Shown: in pieces, positions 6,401 to 8,097 of the stretch
Numbering within the stretch: the stretch's first letter is position 1
How the letters are laid out: each line of letters opens with the position of its first letter
DNA from: Acidobacteriaceae bacterium
GTDB lineage: Bacteria; Acidobacteriota; Terriglobia; Terriglobales; SbA1
DNA: 8,097 nt
NCBI GenBank assembly: GCA_003156615.1
Contig: PMHI01000334.1
Span: 4,476-12,572, forward strand
Direction of reading: 5' to 3'
Notes under the pieces: generated by a model
Seen by the model: the letters and a program-made list of their open reading frames with translations, nothing else
What the model was told of the DNA's origin: nothing
The model's database searches: none
Position numbers and translations under genes: made by a program

Positions 6401-7128
6401 AAGCGGCTTACACCTGGGCGCACGCCTTAGATACCGCTTCCAGCGCCAGCCTGGGCTCGGTGAACAACGGAGATTTCCAGGACCAGCGATTCCCTCAGGC
6501 TAACTACGGCAATTCCGACTTCGACGTGCGTCAGCGCTTCGTTTTCAACTATATCTACGATTTGCCCTTCGGTCGCGGGCGCAAGTTTGGGAGCGACGCT
6601 TCCGGTGTCATCAACCAGATTCTTGGCAACTGGCAAATGGCCGGCGTGCTTTCCGTGGCCACCGGCAATTACTACACGGCCACGGACATCAACGATATCT
6701 CCGGCGGCGATTGCGGCGGCACCGTTGGGTACTATTGCTCACGCCCCGCCGTGGTCGGCAATCCCAATGCCAAGCCGTGCGTCCCGGGAACGCTGTTCAA
6801 CACCTGTGCCTTTGCCGACGACAGCACCATCCCCGGAATTATCCCTCTGGGAACATTTGGCAGTGCCGGACGCAACATCATCGAGGGCCCGGGATACAAG
6901 ACCTGGGATACTTCTCTGGTGAAACAATTTCCCATCAACGAACAAAAACATCTCGAATTCCGCGCGGAATTCTTCAATGTGCTGAACCATGTGAATTATT
7001 TGTTTGGACAGTTTGGCGCGATCAGCGCCGAGCCCACGCCCCTCGAACTTGGCCAGAGCAGCTTCGGATATCCTCTGGCAGCGCGCCCGCCTCGACAGAT
7101 CCAGTTCGCATTGAAGTTCTATTTCTGA
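3475..7128 (+). CDS. Oar-like TonB-dependent outer-membrane receptor with carboxypeptidase-regulatory-like domain
   Basis: This is a complete 1217-residue outer-membrane receptor that probably takes up oligosaccharides. Residues 1-28 are a Sec signal (hydrophobic core ILGALLLLAVIPF, cleavage after LWA). Residues 32-116 form a carboxypeptidase-regulatory-like beta-sandwich (starting AGAIVGLVHDATGAVI). A linker and plug domain follow, with PLNGRNY (N154) and LLDGIDNN (196-203), then NSYSAEFGRGNG and SGTNRLHG. The rest is the beta-barrel, with FRAEFFNVLNHVNY near 1161-1175 and a terminal phenylalanine (LKFYF), the usual BAM signal. Length and build are typical of acidobacterial receptors of this class. 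No clear TonB box is seen. The mature protein has ten cysteines, mostly as close pairs in loop-like regions, suggesting disulfides. The gene has its own promoter and motif copy, and the next gene starts 58 nt downstream. The ligand cannot be read from the sequence; neighbours suggest a galactose-containing glycan. Confidence 0.93.
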   Translation: MAVRFHTRQILGALLLLAVIPFATPLWAQKDAGAIVGLVHDATGAVIADAKVTVVDVDRGTLLTLSTNHDGEYVASPLKIGRYRVTVEKQGFKKEVAGPVEVNIQDRVNVDLKLQPGMATETITVTAEGAQLDTETSDLGQVVDSQRINALPLNGRNYAQLALLGVGIAAAEPGSRVETTYGFSSNGARSLQNNFLLDGIDNNANLGDVLNGAAYVVQPAVDAIAEFKVETNSYSAEFGRGNGAIMNAVIKSGTNRLHGDLWEFLRNDKVDAINAFDIFGQQPYKQNQFGFTLGGPIVKNKLFFFGDYEGLRIRQALPQLSTVPTPAEVSGDFSAFLQLNNPIPGVVDCSGHPTYQGEIFNPVLAQSTSMYNGGVCSVPIGTTSSGVPTNIFQGNSGLNTPIDPLGQELANLFPAPNVNISTLEAAGNYLSDPERSETENKFDIRIDQTISNKDNFFVRFSYGNDSNFLPSPFHNVLDGGSFQDGFSDNTAEGLAASEIHSFHSHLINEFRFGFNHLSSHRYNLYSNDNVSAELAIPFPGVPFEAGQNIGGLPSLSFGDGTATIGASEYLPAIEHQHSYVFTDNLSWTRGRHSTKFGAELRFEQFTILEPAAARGSMDFGGGFLINDNLADPGTGGEAFASFMQGISDGGSITSVNPNIIYNRQIYAVYALDDFKATPRLTLNLGLRYELFTTIKEADNHQATFNFNTLSLIAPSGQNTPLTPTLGTELTIQNNGSPGLISPDLNNFAPRIGLAYQLSDKLVLRSGYGIFYGGQENGPFSNPSPGFNPPYLSSEAFDTPCTAPTANPGLNQTDCSISAANNGGLALNVLAQGFPSTSLSNPNAPELYSLDPRLVTPYTQQWHLGFEYQLPADTVLELSYAGSRGLKLFAFYNGNQAVPVLGTDSLPTAPRRPAQNNNWPGAGGPCDLNPANNYADASNCNPALDVGIDTFRSNALSNYNSLQVRLEKRYTHGIQYEAAYTWAHALDTASSASLGSVNNGDFQDQRFPQANYGNSDFDVRQRFVFNYIYDLPFGRGRKFGSDASGVINQILGNWQMAGVLSVATGNYYTATDINDISGGDCGGTVGYYCSRPAVVGNPNAKPCVPGTLFNTCAFADDSTIPGIIPLGTFGSAGRNIIEGPGYKTWDTSLVKQFPINEQKHLEFRAEFFNVLNHVNYLFGQFGAISAEPTPLELGQSSFGYPLAARPPRQIQFALKFYF

Positions 7129-7186
7129 ATCTGTTTTGCAGTCGAGCGGTCACGCACGCGGCCGCATGCACCGTTTCGAACGAGAG

Positions 7187-8097
7187 ATGATGAAACCCAA
7201 TTTCTTGACTACCGGGAAGCCCGACGTTGCCTATGCCGCGCTTGTCGTGCTTGTTCTGGTGCTGGCGCCGTCACTTGCCGGACAAGCCGGAGCCACCTAC
7301 TATGTGTCAGCCACCGGCAACAACAGCAACCCTGGCACCCTCAGCGCGCCTTGGCTCACCATCCAGCATGCGGCGAACACAGTCAAGGCAGGCGCCACAG
7401 TGTACGTCTTGGGAGGCGTTTACCACGAGTCCGTGAACTTTTCGAGGTCTGGAACGGCATCGGAGCCGATTACATTCGAAAGCTATCCCGGAGAGACCGC
7501 GGTCATCGACGGGACCGGTGTGAGCTGCTGCGGCTCATCGCAGACGCAGGGTCTTATTAATATGACGGGAAGCCTGAGCTATATCACCATCAGCGGATTT
7601 GAAATCCGCAATTACACCACCAGCAAAGCCGCAGACACTCCGGCTGGCGTCTGGATCACAGGCTCGGGCACGGGGATCCAGATTCTGAACAATCTGGTGC
7701 ACAACATCACGACCACGTCGGAGGCCAACGGCAACGCTTTCGGCATCTCCGTGTACGGCACCTCGAAGACTCCCATCACGCAGTTGGTCATCAGCGGCAA
7801 CGAGGTCTACGACCTGAGGACCGGGCAGAGCGAATCGCTGAATGTGGATGGCAACGTGACCCATTTTCGCATCACCAATAACCTCGTGCACGACAACGAC
7901 AACATCGGCATCGACGCAATAGGATACGAAGGCGTCGGTCCGGTTGGCTACGACGAGGCTATGTATGGGGAAATCAGCGGGAACACGATCTACAACATCA
8001 GCGGCATCACGAATGCCGGTGAAGGCGACGAATACGACGCCGACGGACTCTATTGTGACGGCTGCGCCTATGTCACGATCGAGCGGAACGTGATCCT
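7187..8097 (+). CDS. Secreted right-handed parallel beta-helix protein (polysaccharide-lyase-like), 3' end beyond the right edge
   Basis: The frame is open from ATG at 7187 to the right edge (303 codons). A hydrophobic segment at 17-31 and AGA before T37 give a likely signal peptide. The mature N-terminus has TYYVSATGNNSNPGT, then a pattern like AGATVYVLGGVYHESV and a segment like GTASEPITFESYPG, typical of the DUF1565/beta-helix proteins that include pectate-lyase-like enzymes. Helix coils with I-x-x-N-x-V/I cores recur near residues 136, 165, 200, 227, 262 and 296. Cysteines occur as C114-C115 and C290-x-x-C293, the latter in DADGLYCDGC. It might cleave or bind a polysaccharide; catalytic residues cannot be assigned from this part. 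It lies 58 nt after the receptor stop with no clear terminator between, so co-transcription is likely. The ribosome site is weak (GAGAG directly before ATG ATG); ATG at 7166 or 7190 is also possible. Confidence 0.85.
   Translation, partial: MMKPNFLTTGKPDVAYAALVVLVLVLAPSLAGQAGATYYVSATGNNSNPGTLSAPWLTIQHAANTVKAGATVYVLGGVYHESVNFSRSGTASEPITFESYPGETAVIDGTGVSCCGSSQTQGLINMTGSLSYITISGFEIRNYTTSKAADTPAGVWITGSGTGIQILNNLVHNITTTSEANGNAFGISVYGTSKTPITQLVISGNEVYDLRTGQSESLNVDGNVTHFRITNNLVHDNDNIGIDAIGYEGVGPVGYDEAMYGEISGNTIYNISGITNAGEGDEYDADGLYCDGCAYVTIERNVI

Noticed and set aside
7158..7169. GCGGCCGC and overlapping GCATGC palindromes before the beta-helix gene
   Set aside because: Short GC-rich palindromes are expected by chance here and show no link to a promoter or hairpin with a T-run.
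1..8097. tRNA or rRNA genes, CRISPR arrays, insertion sequences, prophage genes
   Set aside because: No repeat-spacer pattern, transposase-like protein, terminal inverted repeats or recognisable RNA gene sequence was seen on either strand.

Overview
The window looks like chromosomal DNA of a polysaccharide-degrading, GC-rich Gram-negative bacterium, most likely an acidobacterium (Acidobacteriota, Terriglobia-like). The main reason is the 1217-residue TonB-dependent receptor with an N-terminal carboxypeptidase-regulatory-like domain, an Oar-like type expanded in that phylum. The other genes are also mostly predicted to be exported sugar-related proteins. This placement is inferred; there is no rRNA or other marker gene here.

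Layout. (1) Positions 1-1715, minus strand: the first 571 codons of an exported GH36-type alpha-galactosidase that runs off the left edge. (2) 1716-1955: a 240-bp divergent control region with candidate promoters in both directions, a perfect 7-bp-arm palindrome and two oppositely oriented copies of a tandem 10-bp repeat motif. (3) 1956-3296, plus strand: a KbaZ/GatZ-family protein (tagatose-1,6-bisphosphate aldolase non-catalytic subunit family) with a TTG start. (4) 3297-3474: a spacer with GC-rich inverted repeats, a TTGACA promoter and another copy of the shared motif. (5) 3475-7128, plus strand: the TonB-dependent receptor. (6) 7187 to the right edge, plus strand: the first 303 codons of a secreted right-handed parallel beta-helix protein of the polysaccharide-lyase-like type.

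How they may work together (inference): the beta-helix protein would attack a polymer outside the cell, the receptor would import fragments into the periplasm, the GH36 enzyme would release alpha-galactose or alpha-GalNAc, and the KbaZ-like protein would act in the cytoplasmic tagatose-phosphate branch of galactose, galactitol or amino-galactose catabolism. No regulator, inner-membrane transporter, kinase, SusD-like protein or class II aldolase catalytic subunit (KbaY/GatY) is in the window. The most interesting non-coding signal is the motif WTCGYAAY, repeated at a 10-bp period, placed at or just after the candidate promoters of the GH36, kbaZ and receptor genes. It suggests that one regulator controls all three transcription units.
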